Below are positions 32,853 through 42,884 of a stretch of DNA of 64,000 nucleotides, piece by piece (position 1 is the first letter of the stretch; the number at the start of each line of letters is the position of its first letter). The stretch comes from Chitinophagaceae bacterium (GTDB lineage: Bacteria; Bacteroidota; Bacteroidia; Chitinophagales; Chitinophagaceae). A program made the translations under genes and the position numbers. The DNA lies in contig JAIEQM010000031.1 of assembly GCA_019747705.1 (NCBI GenBank), positions 1 through 64,000 on the forward strand. The letters are read 5' to 3'. The notes beneath the pieces were generated by a model. The model worked only from the letters and a program-made list of their open reading frames with translations, did not search any database and was not told the DNA's origin.

Positions 32853-34394
32853 ATGCTTGTAAAAACCTTTGGAAGCGCTGTGTATGGAGTAAATGCCATT
32901 ACTATTACTGTTGAAGTGAATAACAGCAGCGGTCAAAAATTTTTTATGGTGGGGCTGCCGGATAATGCGGTGAAAGAAAGTGAACACCGTATTGAAAGTT
33001 CATTAAAAACTTCGGGTTATTTTTTTCCTCGTACAAAACTCATCATTAATCTTGCCCCGGCTGATATCCGTAAAACAGGTACCGCTTTTGATTTGCCCAT
33101 TGCTATGGGTATTCTGGGCGCTTCACAGCAAATTGATAATGCAGAAAAACTTTCTGACTATGTGATTATGGGTGAATTAAGCCTTGATGGAAGTTTATTG
33201 CCCATTAAAGGCGCTTTGCCCATTGCCATACAGGCCCGCAAAGAAAATTTTAAAGGATTGATTTTGCCGAAACAAAATGCAAGGGAAGCAGGTATGGTAA
33301 ACAACCTTCAGGTATATGGTGTGGAGCATATAAACGATGTGATTCATTTTTTCAGGGACGAGACTTCTTTGCAGCCCACAGTTGTAAACACAAGAGAAGA
33401 ATTTTTTAATGCCCAGTATGATTTTGAATTTGATTTCAGTGATGTAAAAGGGCAAAGCAATATCAAACGTGCTTTGGAAATTGCAGCAGCAGGCAGTCAT
33501 AATGCCATTTTAATTGGCCCGCCCGGCGCCGGTAAAACCATGCTGGCAAAACGCTTACCCACCATTCTGCCACCATTGAGTTTGCAGGAAGCATTGGAAA
33601 CAACAAAGATTCACAGTGTGGCGGGTAAGTTACCGGAGAATGCCACTTTAATTTCAAAACGTCCCTTTCGTTCGCCGCATCATACCATTAGTGATGCGGC
33701 TTTGGTGGGCGGTGGCACCAATCCTCAGCCTGGTGAAATATCACTGGCGCATAATGGCGTGTTGTTTTTAGATGAATTACCGGAGTTTAAAAGAACGGTG
33801 CTGGAAGTAATGCGCCAGCCCATGGAAGAAAGAAGGGTTACTATCTCCAGGGCAAAAGTGGCGCTGGACTTCCCTGCGAGTTTTATGCTCATTGCTTCAA
33901 TGAACCCCTGCCCCTGCGGATTTTACAATCATCCCGAGAAAGAATGTACCTGTCCGCCGGGTGCTGTGCAGAAATATCTCAATAAAATTTCCGGGCCCCT
34001 GCTGGACAGGATTGACTTGCATGTAGAAGTTACACCCGTACCTTTTAATGAACTCTCCAAAAAAGAAAATTCAGAAACATCTAAATTTATAAGGGAGCGA
34101 GTAATGGCTGCACGTGAACTGCAGGCAGAACGGTATAAGGATGCTGATGGAATTTATGGCAATGCACAAATGACCAGTAAAATGCTCAAAGAAATTTGTG
34201 TGATATCGCAGGCAGGGCAAACATTGTTAAAAGCAGCAATGGATAAACTCAATCTTTCAGCCAGGGCTTATGACCGCATTTTAAAAGTGAGCCGTACCAT
34301 AGCAGATTTAGCCGGCAGCAGCGATATAAAAGTGGAACACCTGGCAGAAGCAATTCAATACAGAAGTTTGGACAGGGAAGGCTGGGCAGGATAA
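32853..34394 (+). CDS. comM: YifB/ComM-family AAA+ ATPase (Mg-chelatase-like)
   Basis: I chose the ATG at 32853 (MLVKTFGSAVYGVNA), which is the usual start of this family; the longer frame adds 58 unrelated residues. The product is 513 residues long. The N-terminal Lon-protease-like ChlI domain (about 20 to 140) is followed by the AAA+ core with Walker A IGPPGAGKTMLAKRL, Walker B GVLFLDELPEFKR, and the zinc-type cluster NPCPCGFYNHPEKECTC. The C-terminal Mg-chelatase lid has NLSARAYDRILKVSRTIADL. ComM is a hexameric branch-migration helicase used in natural transformation. Role in this organism is inferred. Confidence 0.9.
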   Translation: MLVKTFGSAVYGVNAITITVEVNNSSGQKFFMVGLPDNAVKESEHRIESSLKTSGYFFPRTKLIINLAPADIRKTGTAFDLPIAMGILGASQQIDNAEKLSDYVIMGELSLDGSLLPIKGALPIAIQARKENFKGLILPKQNAREAGMVNNLQVYGVEHINDVIHFFRDETSLQPTVVNTREEFFNAQYDFEFDFSDVKGQSNIKRALEIAAAGSHNAILIGPPGAGKTMLAKRLPTILPPLSLQEALETTKIHSVAGKLPENATLISKRPFRSPHHTISDAALVGGGTNPQPGEISLAHNGVLFLDELPEFKRTVLEVMRQPMEERRVTISRAKVALDFPASFMLIASMNPCPCGFYNHPEKECTCPPGAVQKYLNKISGPLLDRIDLHVEVTPVPFNELSKKENSETSKFIRERVMAARELQAERYKDADGIYGNAQMTSKMLKEICVISQAGQTLLKAAMDKLNLSARAYDRILKVSRTIADLAGSSDIKVEHLAEAIQYRSLDREGWAG

Positions 34395-34397
34395 CAA

Positions 34398-35273
34398 TTA
34401 TGCAGCAATTTGTTCTTCGGTTAGCATTGAACCTCCTTTAAGCTTTGTGTTACTTTGTTGTCCAAAAGAAGTAAGAGCTTTATATAATTGTAAAGCGGTT
34501 TGAACGAAAGTGATGTACAGTACAAAAAAGTCAACTGCAAGAGATGCATTACGAACGTAAAATGCATCCCATTTATAGCGCTGAATAATGCTCAGATCAT
34601 TATCAGTAGGGCCACGGAATCCTTTAATTTGAGCCAACCCGGTGATACCCGGCTTTACGAGACTTCTAAAGGAATAATTATCCACAACACGGCTGAAATT
34701 CTGGCAATCTTTGTGCATGTGGGGTCTTGGCCCAACAATACTCATGTGCCCTAAAAGAACATTAAAGAATTGTGGTAATTCATCAATATTGGTAATACGT
34801 AGAAAATGTCCGATTCTTGTAATACGTGGGTCGTTTTCTTTTGCCTGCTTAAAATCTGCTTCAATGTTTACATGCATTGTTCGAAACTTAAGACATCTGA
34901 ATGATTTATCAAACCGACCCACCCTCGACTGGGAGAAGAATACAGGGCCACGGGAGTAAAGTATGATGATTAATCCAACAACCGGTATCAACCATGAAAG
35001 AATAAAAGTAATAATCAACAGAGATATTACAATATCAATCATTCTTTTAAGCAAAATGAAAGCTTTCCCGTTTTTTACGTAATTTTTTTTACCATTCAAT
35101 AAATAACTATCTGTGGCTTTAAGGTGGGTTTGATGGTGATTTTTAATCATACTAATGATAGATGCTACGCTTTGCGGTTTATTTTTCCTGCTATCCCTTC
35201 CCTTTATATTTATATTAGCCTGGGGGCACAAAAATAGGCGAAAAAAAATCTTATAAAAAAATATTTCTTGCAT
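34398..35273 (-). CDS. Initiating sugar transferase (polyprenyl phosphate sugar-1-P transferase)
   Basis: The 291-residue frame may start at 35273 or, more likely, at 35150 (MIKNHHQTHLK), giving 250 residues. One membrane helix lies at about residues 77 to 104 (IVISLLIITFILSWLIPVVG), then the WcaJ/PglC-type catalytic domain: FRTMHVNI, RITNIDELPQFFNVLLG, MSIVGPRPHMH and KPGITGLAQIKGFRG. Such enzymes transfer the first sugar phosphate to undecaprenyl phosphate and start repeat-unit assembly. The large N-terminal membrane domain of WcaJ is absent. It is divergent from the flippase gene and likely begins the region 4 polysaccharide pathway. Confidence 0.9.
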   Translation of the reverse strand: MQEIFFYKIFFRLFLCPQANINIKGRDSRKNKPQSVASIISMIKNHHQTHLKATDSYLLNGKKNYVKNGKAFILLKRMIDIVISLLIITFILSWLIPVVGLIIILYSRGPVFFSQSRVGRFDKSFRCLKFRTMHVNIEADFKQAKENDPRITRIGHFLRITNIDELPQFFNVLLGHMSIVGPRPHMHKDCQNFSRVVDNYSFRSLVKPGITGLAQIKGFRGPTDNDLSIIQRYKWDAFYVRNASLAVDFFVLYITFVQTALQLYKALTSFGQQSNTKLKGGSMLTEEQIAA

Positions 35274-35404
35274 ATACTATTCAAAAAAAAGACACAAAAT
35301 TTAAATTTGACCCGTTTTAGTGAAAAAACGCTGCATCACCCCAAAAAAAAATGCTTTAAAAAAGATTATTATATAAATGCAGACTATTTTTACTTTATTT
35401 AAAC

Positions 35405-36745
35405 ATGCTAACTCGCATTTTAATTATTGCATTTTTAACCGGAACCGCACAAGCTTTTTCTTTTTTTTGTTTAAAATTTTTATCCGCAACCGTCAGCCCG
35501 GAAAATATGAGCTTTATTGCTCAGGCAGATTCGTCATTGCAACTCATGCTAACGATTATTGCTTTAGGGTTGCAATCTGCAGCAATCAGAAATATTGCAC
35601 AATCAGAAAACTGGAAACAGGAGTACAGAATTACACAATCAGCAAGGGGTACATTATCAATCTTTCTGTTTGTTTTTGCTATAAGCGCCTTTTTTCAGCC
35701 TGCAAATATTATTTTTTTACTGGCCCCCTTAATCGCTTTTAGTGGCGATTATGCATTATACGCTGTTGGCAAACCAATAGCAGGGGCAGGTGTTGCATTT
35801 GTAAGATTAGTTGTGCCCTATAGCTTTGTGTTAGTAATTGCTGCCACTAGCCCAGAGAGTAATATAATGTTTGCTTTTGTAACAGGGTCAGCGGTTGCAT
35901 ATATACTTACTAATCTTTTTATTTCCAGGCACCTGCAAACTCGGTTGTTCTACAAACCGGGCTTCCCATACTTAAAACTGTATTTGAACAGCCTTCCGCT
36001 GGGTTTAGTATCTCTTTGTCTCTACTTCATTGGGCTGGGTATTGTTCTGATTATGCCTTTTTTTTACCCTGATTCAACAAGAGCAGTTGTATTTGTAGGG
36101 CTCAAATTTTATATAATATTTAAAGGAGTGTTAAGAATTATTCACCAGGCATTTATAAAAGAAATGATGAATGATGACATATGCCTTAAAGTAGATCAGC
36201 TTTCAATTTTGTTTGCTATCATATATGGCAGCTCGTTTTTCATTTTTCCCTTATCAGTTATTAAATTTTTATTTGGAGAGCGCTATTTACAATACACCGG
36301 TTTCTTTAACATAATTGGCATTGCAGCCCTTATGTATTCCTTTTTTTTAAGTATGGCCACAAAATCTATGCTATTGAAAATGGACAAACAATATACTCTT
36401 GTAACTGCGATGGCAGCAACTGTTTCACTTATGCTTTGTATTATTTTCAGTTTTTTCAATACTTCACCGCTATCGGTCGGCGCAGCAATATTTATTGGTG
36501 AACTCTTATGGATGCTGGGGTTAATAAAGATTAATTATCAAAAAGACCGTGTTATAAAAAGACTTGTATTTTCTGGTGAAGTAATATTATTAACGCTCAT
36601 CCCTTTTTCGGCCCGTTATTTGTTTCAAGACAGGGAAATCACATATATTATTTCTTTTGTTCTGCTTACAGCCTTAATTTTACACTTAAAATTCACTAAA
36701 AAGGGTTTGGCATTAATATTTTTTTTAAAAAAATGGAGAAACTAA
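35405..36745 (+). CDS. Polysaccharide flippase (Wzx/MATE-like)
   Basis: The 446-residue protein consists almost wholly of hydrophobic helices (about 12), with the gene order of a Wzx-type lipid-linked oligosaccharide flippase that carries repeat units across the inner membrane. The end overlaps the next gene by 13 bases, so they are co-transcribed. Sequence similarity to a specific Wzx cannot be judged by eye; the call rests on topology and locus context. Confidence 0.75.
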   Translation: MLTRILIIAFLTGTAQAFSFFCLKFLSATVSPENMSFIAQADSSLQLMLTIIALGLQSAAIRNIAQSENWKQEYRITQSARGTLSIFLFVFAISAFFQPANIIFLLAPLIAFSGDYALYAVGKPIAGAGVAFVRLVVPYSFVLVIAATSPESNIMFAFVTGSAVAYILTNLFISRHLQTRLFYKPGFPYLKLYLNSLPLGLVSLCLYFIGLGIVLIMPFFYPDSTRAVVFVGLKFYIIFKGVLRIIHQAFIKEMMNDDICLKVDQLSILFAIIYGSSFFIFPLSVIKFLFGERYLQYTGFFNIIGIAALMYSFFLSMATKSMLLKMDKQYTLVTAMAATVSLMLCIIFSFFNTSPLSVGAAIFIGELLWMLGLIKINYQKDRVIKRLVFSGEVILLTLIPFSARYLFQDREITYIISFVLLTALILHLKFTKKGLALIFFLKKWRN

Positions 36746-37680
36746 GCACCAACTGTATTCTTTGCGAAAGTATAAGTACAAAATTGATTGAAACAATAAA
36801 TACCCGGGCAATTGCTTCATTGTACAGAAAAAGAGCAAATGCAGATGTAACCAGGTTTTTTTTCAGCCCCGAAATAAACCTCATGAATTGCGAAAACTGC
36901 GGTTTGAAATTTTACACACCTCAAGCTGCCGGTGATGGAGAGTTTTACAACAAATTACAAAATTATAAAGGGTACTATCTTAAAGAAAAGGCTGAATTTC
37001 AGGAAGCATCAAAATATATAAGTAATACAGACGATGTACTTGAAATTGGCTGTGGTGAAGGATTGCTTACAAATTATATATCTTACAAAACTTACACTGG
37101 GCTTGAGTTTAGCGACAAGGCTATTATAACAGCAACCGGTAAAGGGTTAAAGGTAACAAATGAAAGCATTGAAGTGCATGCTATTAAAAATGCAAACAAA
37201 TACGATGTTGTTTGTTATTTCCAGGTTCTATAGCATGTTGAAAACCCCGGCAAGCTTATACGAGAGTCGGTTAAATGTTTAAAACCCGGCGGCACATTAA
37301 TATTTGCAGTGCCAAGTGAAGATTCATTTATCAATTACGCTGTTAACTTCTATTTAAATATGCCGCCACATCATGCTTCCCGCTGGCCTGATGCCACTTT
37401 TTATAAAATTGAGGCTTTATTCAATCTTACACTTACCAAATTGTTCCATGAAAAACTAGACAACACACATCGCTTGTTTTACTTAAAAACAAAACTGAAT
37501 ACACAGATCCGCAGATTGGTTGGTTTAAATTTTAAAAGCGCCGACATTTCTTTTCGGGGTAAATTTATTCACATTGTTTCTTCCTGTATTTCTTTTTTTT
37601 CAAATATTTTTTTTAAATCAACGAATAAGACGGGGCAAGCCGTTATGTTAGTTTATAAGAAAAATCGCAGGCCTGAATAG
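36733..37680 (+). pseudogene. SAM-dependent methyltransferase with one in-frame TAG
   Basis: The frame from 36733 runs in the same phase to 37680 (315 residues) except for a TAG at 37231-37233, which breaks FQVL-x-HVENPG where a family member would have Glu (a GAG-to-TAG change). The N-terminal half holds a CxxC pair at each end of a Zn-type region (CILCES and CENCGLKF), then the SAM-binding motif VLEIGCGEGLL. The C-terminal half has LKPGGTLIFAVPSED. Everything past the stop is intact, so the mutation looks recent, or it is a base-call error. The normal protein would be a sugar methyltransferase of the locus. Confidence 0.8.
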
Positions 37681-37779
37681 TTAATCTGTCAGCTTTTTTG
37701 ATTTTAAGTTCAGTTACTATCAGCCTTTTATTCAAAATCTATACTTTTTAGGTTAGAAAAAATAGTTATGCTATAATTT

Positions 37780-38502
37780 ATGTACAGGAAATTATTCTCA
37801 TACTTCAAAAACCAGAGTTTCCAGCCAGGTATATTGTCCATTTTTATTAACCCGTTTTTTTTTATCAGGCAATCATTATACAAACATATCAGGTTCTTTG
37901 CTCCTGCGCTTTCCGGCAGGTTACTTGATTTTGGCTGCGGCCGTAAGCCTTATCAAACCCTTTTTTCCGTAACCGATTATATTGGAGTAGATATGGAGCA
38001 AACCGGCCATAATCACGCCAATTCTGTGGCAGATGTATTTTATGATGGCAAGCATATCCCGTTCCCCAATCATTATTTTGATTCAGTTTTTTGCAGTGAA
38101 GTGCTGGAGCATATATTTAACCCCGATGAAATACTGGCAGAACTAAGCAGGGTAACAAAGCCTAAAGGGCATATTCTTATTACTGTTCCTTTTTGCTGGA
38201 ACGAACACGAAATGCCATACGACTATGCCCGCTACAGTACATTTGGCATTACCCACCTGCTGCAAAAACACAACTTTACAATTCTTGAATGCAGAAAAAG
38301 CGGCAATTTTGCAAGAGTAATGTTTCAATTGTGGGCTTTGTATTTTTTTGAACTTTTTAATAAACTTGGAAAAACCGGCTATATCCTTTCTATGGTCTTA
38401 ATTATGCCTGTAAATTTACTGGGCAGTATTCTTTTAATCGTCCTGCCAAAAAATAAGTCAATGTATTTTAATACTGTTATCATGGCCGAAAAAAATATAT
38501 AA
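37780..38502 (+). CDS. Class I SAM-dependent methyltransferase
   Basis: The 240-residue protein has motif I LLDFGCGRKPYQTLF, a motif II acidic region after DYIGVDMEQTG, and FDSVFCSEVLEHIFNP plus PKGHILITVPF of the methyltransf_11 fold. A hydrophobic segment near the end (about 205 to 225) may tether it to the membrane. Its place between the broken methyltransferase and a polymerase suggests a role in modifying the polysaccharide. The acceptor is unknown. Confidence 0.88.
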   Translation: MYRKLFSYFKNQSFQPGILSIFINPFFFIRQSLYKHIRFFAPALSGRLLDFGCGRKPYQTLFSVTDYIGVDMEQTGHNHANSVADVFYDGKHIPFPNHYFDSVFCSEVLEHIFNPDEILAELSRVTKPKGHILITVPFCWNEHEMPYDYARYSTFGITHLLQKHNFTILECRKSGNFARVMFQLWALYFFELFNKLGKTGYILSMVLIMPVNLLGSILLIVLPKNKSMYFNTVIMAEKNI

Positions 38503-38511
38503 GCAGCTGGT

Positions 38512-39678
38512 ATGATTAAAAAAATACATATTGCTAACTTCTTTTTTTTTCTTGCAATATGCTATATTATATCGCCATGGTTTTTTGAAAAAAAATTTTT
38601 TTTTAATGAGCTTATTTCTCTTTCGGGTTTAATGATTCTTTTATATAAACGATTCAGGATTGGTAATGATATTGTGAGTTTTTGTATTGTTGCCCTGTTG
38701 TTATTAGGCGGCCTGCATGCTGTTGTTTCGTTTTGGCGTATGGATAAGCTTTACTATTACCTGCGTAACCTGGTAATTGTATATTCAATGTTTTCTTTTT
38801 TTGCAGGTTATTATTTATTAAAATACCTGCCTGCATTTATCAAAAAAATAAAAAAAATCTTACAGGTTTATATTATATTTTTTCTCTTTGCCCCGGTATC
38901 GCAGTTTTTTTTTGAACGTTTTGGTGTTGCTACCCTCTTCCCTGCTGTACTTAAAAAAAATATGCATGGCAGTTTTCCTGTTCTCATTAGCCTTAATATA
39001 ATTTATGCAATTACTTACAGCTCCTCAACGGCAATGCTAATAGCCTGTTTTTACATATTGGTACTTTTGTCACCGGGATATAAATTTTTTGTGCAATTGA
39101 TTGCAATTGGCTTTGTTTTATTTGCCGGTCTTTTTATTTACCTGATGCCAAATCTGAATCTCATCAACGAAGGTTATACAATTTATAACCAGAATCCGAT
39201 ATACAGGGTTATTGAATCACACCCCCTGTTAAGCATAGATGGCAACAGCACATGGCGGCTGGTACTATGGAACCAGGTACTTGCCGGCCATTTTCCGGGT
39301 AATATTGCTGGTATTGGTTTTGGAACCCCTCTTTTCGATTATTTTCCTGTGTACGAAATTGAAAAATTTAATACATTACCGTATGTAGTTGGTGCACATA
39401 ACTCTTACATTTACCTTTTTGGCAGGATGGGTATTGTTTACCTGTTCATTACCATTGTTATGTATAACTTTATTATTCGTGAATATTTTTATTACAAATC
39501 ATTTTATTACCACAATGGGACTATTCTGGTTTTTTGGAGTTTTTTTGCAATATCACTCATTGCGTTTTTTAATCCGGTTCTTGAATCGCCTATATTTTCC
39601 GGTTCTTACTGGTTAGTACTGGGCTTCCTGGCAAAAGCAATTCATAACAGGATTTACATGCAACAACAAATATCATAA
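38512..39678 (+). CDS. Wzy/O-antigen polymerase-like membrane protein
   Basis: The 388-residue protein is hydrophobic over most of its length with about 9 to 11 membrane helices and a long polar loop (about 225 to 295, with WRLVLWNQVLAGHFPGNIAG and VVGAHNSYIYLFGRMG), the layout of Wzy polymerases and WaaL-type ligases. It starts 9 bases after the methyltransferase stop. The pattern VGAHNSY recalls the NSHN-type loop motif of O-antigen ligases. The role in this locus overlaps with that of the gene at 41615. Confidence 0.7.
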   Translation: MIKKIHIANFFFFLAICYIISPWFFEKKFFFNELISLSGLMILLYKRFRIGNDIVSFCIVALLLLGGLHAVVSFWRMDKLYYYLRNLVIVYSMFSFFAGYYLLKYLPAFIKKIKKILQVYIIFFLFAPVSQFFFERFGVATLFPAVLKKNMHGSFPVLISLNIIYAITYSSSTAMLIACFYILVLLSPGYKFFVQLIAIGFVLFAGLFIYLMPNLNLINEGYTIYNQNPIYRVIESHPLLSIDGNSTWRLVLWNQVLAGHFPGNIAGIGFGTPLFDYFPVYEIEKFNTLPYVVGAHNSYIYLFGRMGIVYLFITIVMYNFIIREYFYYKSFYYHNGTILVFWSFFAISLIAFFNPVLESPIFSGSYWLVLGFLAKAIHNRIYMQQQIS

Positions 39679-39682
39679 CGGT

Positions 39683-40855
39683 TTGAAAATCCTTTTTATA
39701 CATAATACTTATCAGCAATCGGGCGGAGAAGATGTGGCAGTACAAGAAGAGATTAAACTTTTACGGCAGAAAGGCCATATAGCTGAAGCGGTGTATTTTG
39801 ACAATTCAGGCATTCAGTCAGCATATTCAAAAATAAAAGCAGGGTTGAGAGCTGTATATAATCAAGGATCCTTTTCAATCATTAACAATAAAATAAAAGA
39901 TTTCGGCCCCGATCTTATTCACCTGCATAATCTTTTCTTTACTGCTTCGCCTTCTGTTTTATATGCCGCAGCAAAACATCACATTCCTGTTGTGGCTACT
40001 ATTCATAACTACAGGCTTGTTTGTGCAAATGCCTTACTTATGCGAAATCATTCCCCCTGCGAACTGTGTATAAATAAGACTTTTCCTTTGGCAGGAATCA
40101 TTCATGGTTGTTACCGTTCGTCTGTTATTGAATCTGCACTGGTAACTACAACTACCGGGTTACATAAACTGGCAGGCACCTGGAGAAAAAAAATAAATCA
40201 GTACATAGCACTTACTCCTTTTGCAAAAGAAAAGCTGCTTCATTCATCATTACAAATTCCCACCGGCAAAATAACAGTAAAGCCAAATTTTGTACCAGAT
40301 TATGGTGAAGGAAATACAATCCGTGAAGATTTTTTTCTCTTCGCCGGAAGGTTGTCATTTGAAAAGGGGGCAGAAATAATGCTACAGTCTTTTTCACAAT
40401 TACCACATATAAAGCTTGTTGTTGCCGGAGATGGCCCGGAAAAGGAAAGATTAGCAACAAAATTCGGATCATCAACAAACATAACCTTTGTGGGCAAAAA
40501 GCCGGCTGAAGAAATTATATCACTGATGCAAAGATGCAAAGCTTTGATTTTTCCATCTATTTGGTACGAAGGGCAGCCTTATACTATACTTGAGGCTTTT
40601 GCAACCGGAACACCGGTGATTGCTTCAAAGCTTGGCGCCATGGAATCTTTGATTAAGCATGAATTAAACGGGCTTCATTTTACTCCAGGTAACAGTAACG
40701 AACTTTGCTGTGCCGTAAGAGCATTTAATTCGCTTACCGATAGTGGCGCCTATTATAATAATGCAAGAAAAACTTATTTGGAAAATCATCATCCTGATGT
40801 TCATTATGCAGAAATAATGAAAATTTACACTGATGCGATTACTAACAAACAATAA
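39683..40855 (+). CDS. Glycosyltransferase family 4
   Basis: The 390-residue protein starts with TTG (KILFIHNTYQQSGGEDVAVQ), no better start is visible. It has the GT-B fold with an N-terminal Gly-rich nucleotide-sugar/acceptor lobe and a C-terminal GT4 domain: FLFAGRLSFEKGAEIML, GDGPEKERL and the E-x7-E-type SIWYEGQPYTILEAFATGTP. A Cys cluster near 120 to 145 (CANALLMRNHSPCELC) is unusual and may bind metal. It likely adds a sugar to the lipid-linked unit. Confidence 0.88.
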   Translation: MKILFIHNTYQQSGGEDVAVQEEIKLLRQKGHIAEAVYFDNSGIQSAYSKIKAGLRAVYNQGSFSIINNKIKDFGPDLIHLHNLFFTASPSVLYAAAKHHIPVVATIHNYRLVCANALLMRNHSPCELCINKTFPLAGIIHGCYRSSVIESALVTTTTGLHKLAGTWRKKINQYIALTPFAKEKLLHSSLQIPTGKITVKPNFVPDYGEGNTIREDFFLFAGRLSFEKGAEIMLQSFSQLPHIKLVVAGDGPEKERLATKFGSSTNITFVGKKPAEEIISLMQRCKALIFPSIWYEGQPYTILEAFATGTPVIASKLGAMESLIKHELNGLHFTPGNSNELCCAVRAFNSLTDSGAYYNNARKTYLENHHPDVHYAEIMKIYTDAITNKQ

Positions 40856-40857
40856 CT

Positions 40858-41628
40858 ATGGATCAAAAGTTGAAAATTATCAGCTTACAGGTGAACAACA
40901 TCAGTTTCGGAGAATGTCTTGAAAGAGTGTCGAATCTCGGGTTTACAAGAACCCCTTCGTTTGTATGCTTTGTAAATGCTCACATGGTGATTGAAGCATG
41001 GAACAGTAAATTGTTTTTACAACAACTCAACACTGCCACTTTGATTTTAGCAGATGGGAAACCCGTTGCCAAAGCATGTTATTGGTTGTATAAAAAAAAG
41101 CAGGATCGTATTGCAGGAATGGATTTCCTGCCGGCTCTGCTCAATTATTTAGATAACAAAAAAGATGCAAGGCTTTTTTTACTTGGCTCTGCCAAACTTG
41201 TTTTAGATTCAATCAAAGAAAAAATAAATTCTTCATTTATCAATATACAAATTGCAGGTGCAGTATCGCCGCCTTTCAGAGCCCTTACAAATGATGAGCA
41301 GCAACAACTAACCGAACAGATCAACACCTCAGGAGCAAATTTTGTACTGGTTGCGCTGGGGTGCCCCAAGCAGGAAAAATGGATGGCGGAACACTATAAA
41401 AAGATAAACGCCGTGCTGCTGGGTGTTGGCGGGGCTTTTCCTGTTTTTGCCGGCATCCAAAAACGTTCACCACAATGGATGCAAACGTATGGACTTGAAT
41501 GGTTGTACCGTTTACTGCAAGAACCCAGAAGGTTATTAAAGCGGTACCTTGTTACCAATACAATTTTCCTGTTTCTATTTTTGAAACAATGGCTTTCCTT
41601 ATATTCAGGCAAAAATGAAACTGCGTAA
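40858..41628 (+). CDS. WecB/TagA/CpsF family glycosyltransferase (GT26)
   Basis: The 256-residue protein matches GT26: FVNAHMVIEAWNS, TLILADGKPVAKACYWLY with the Asp of the DG motif, RIAGMDFLPALL and VALGCPKQEKWMAEHY, then GVGGAFPVFAGIQKRSP near the end. These enzymes transfer N-acetylmannosaminuronic acid, GlcNAc or similar sugars to a polyprenyl-linked acceptor. The ATG follows the previous stop by 2 bases and the end overlaps the next gene by 14 bases, so it is within one operon. Confidence 0.9.
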   Translation: MDQKLKIISLQVNNISFGECLERVSNLGFTRTPSFVCFVNAHMVIEAWNSKLFLQQLNTATLILADGKPVAKACYWLYKKKQDRIAGMDFLPALLNYLDNKKDARLFLLGSAKLVLDSIKEKINSSFINIQIAGAVSPPFRALTNDEQQQLTEQINTSGANFVLVALGCPKQEKWMAEHYKKINAVLLGVGGAFPVFAGIQKRSPQWMQTYGLEWLYRLLQEPRRLLKRYLVTNTIFLFLFLKQWLSLYSGKNETA

Positions 41629-42880
41629 GGAATTATACAGCCCCGTTTACCAGAGAAAAGTTTTGACGGTTTTATGTATTGGACTGGCTGTTACGCTTGT
41701 TTGGTGGCCATTACTTAATTCAGTGATCGGGCTTTTTCTTTTGGGCTTCTGGTTGATTATTTGTAAAAAAGAGTTTTCTATCAATAGTAAAAAAGGGAAA
41801 TTGATGCTCCTCTTTATGAGTATTTACATAGTTGCCTTATTCGGAGTTTTTAATTCTTTCAATATTGGGGAGGCAATTTTCAAAATACAGCAAAAATCGG
41901 CTTTGGCTTTATTTCCGTTAGTATTTGGCACCACAAGATTGCTTGCAGTGCAAGATGTTAAACGGGTGTTACTATGGTTTTCATTTTCAGTTTTTTTCAT
42001 GTGCATTTTTCTTCTTGGTAACGGAGTAATTCATTATTTACAAACCGGCAGCGCCAGCCATTTACATGGTTATGAATTAAACATTTTTAAAAGTGCAAGC
42101 CCTATTACTATTGCTTTGTTTTGCTTATTTTCAGCAATATTTCATCTTTTTTTGTTAACCGTTCAGAAATACAAAATAAATAAGCAGTCTTTCCTGATTC
42201 ATATGGTTGCCATTTTTTTTTATGCCGGCTTTCTTTTTTTGTTTGGGAACCGAATGACGATTCTGCTGCTTTGTATTTCTTTCCCTGTTTTTATCATAAA
42301 ACAATTATCCGCACCAAAAAAGAAACTGAGCATTTTATTACTCTTTGTAATGCTTGTTGTTGCGGCTTTAGTTAAAAACCCATCTTTAAAAAATCAAATT
42401 ACAGAATTCGCCCATCTGTCATCGGCCACACTGATACAACTTGATACAGACAGCTCACTGGGTAAATCCTGGGGCGGCATCCCGTTAAGGATTGCAATAT
42501 GGAATTGCAGTTGGGGTCTGATACAAAAAAATTGGATTGCCGGAACAGGTACAGGTGATGTGCAGGATGAATTACAAAGTGTTTACGAACAAAGAAAATT
42601 TTATTTTGCATCAAGGTACAACAGGTACAATGCTCATAATCAGTACTTACAGCAGTTTCTTGCAAATGGCATTTTCGGCTTTGTTATCTTCGTTTTATGC
42701 ATTGTTGTTCCCTTGTTTTTTACGTTTTCCCATCAGACTACAAGGGGGCTTTATCTTGCCTTTTTAATCATTTTTGCATTTGTATGCTTTTCAGAATCTT
42801 TTCTTGAAATAAACAAAGGAATTGTTTGGTATTCTTTTTTTAATTCGATATTTGTGTTTTCAGAAAACAAACCAAATTAA
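41615..42880 (+). CDS. O-antigen ligase/polymerase-family membrane protein
   Basis: The 421-residue protein has about 10 to 12 hydrophobic helices and a large periplasmic loop with IRIAIWNCSWGLIQKN-like sequence, GTGTGDVQDELQ and YNAHNQYLQQFLANGIFGF; the AHNQYLQ pattern is the hallmark of the Wzy_C/WaaL family. It may polymerise repeat units or ligate them to lipid. With the gene at 38512 it gives two such proteins in one locus, so one may be a polymerase and the other a ligase. Confidence 0.78.
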   Translation: MKLRKELYSPVYQRKVLTVLCIGLAVTLVWWPLLNSVIGLFLLGFWLIICKKEFSINSKKGKLMLLFMSIYIVALFGVFNSFNIGEAIFKIQQKSALALFPLVFGTTRLLAVQDVKRVLLWFSFSVFFMCIFLLGNGVIHYLQTGSASHLHGYELNIFKSASPITIALFCLFSAIFHLFLLTVQKYKINKQSFLIHMVAIFFYAGFLFLFGNRMTILLLCISFPVFIIKQLSAPKKKLSILLLFVMLVVAALVKNPSLKNQITEFAHLSSATLIQLDTDSSLGKSWGGIPLRIAIWNCSWGLIQKNWIAGTGTGDVQDELQSVYEQRKFYFASRYNRYNAHNQYLQQFLANGIFGFVIFVLCIVVPLFFTFSHQTTRGLYLAFLIIFAFVCFSESFLEINKGIVWYSFFNSIFVFSENKPN

Positions 42881-42884
42881 ATAT

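Noticed and set aside
37231..37233. TAG as pyrrolysine or a recoded stop
   Set aside because: A Glu is expected at this place and pyrrolysine use is not known in this group; a point mutation or error is simpler.
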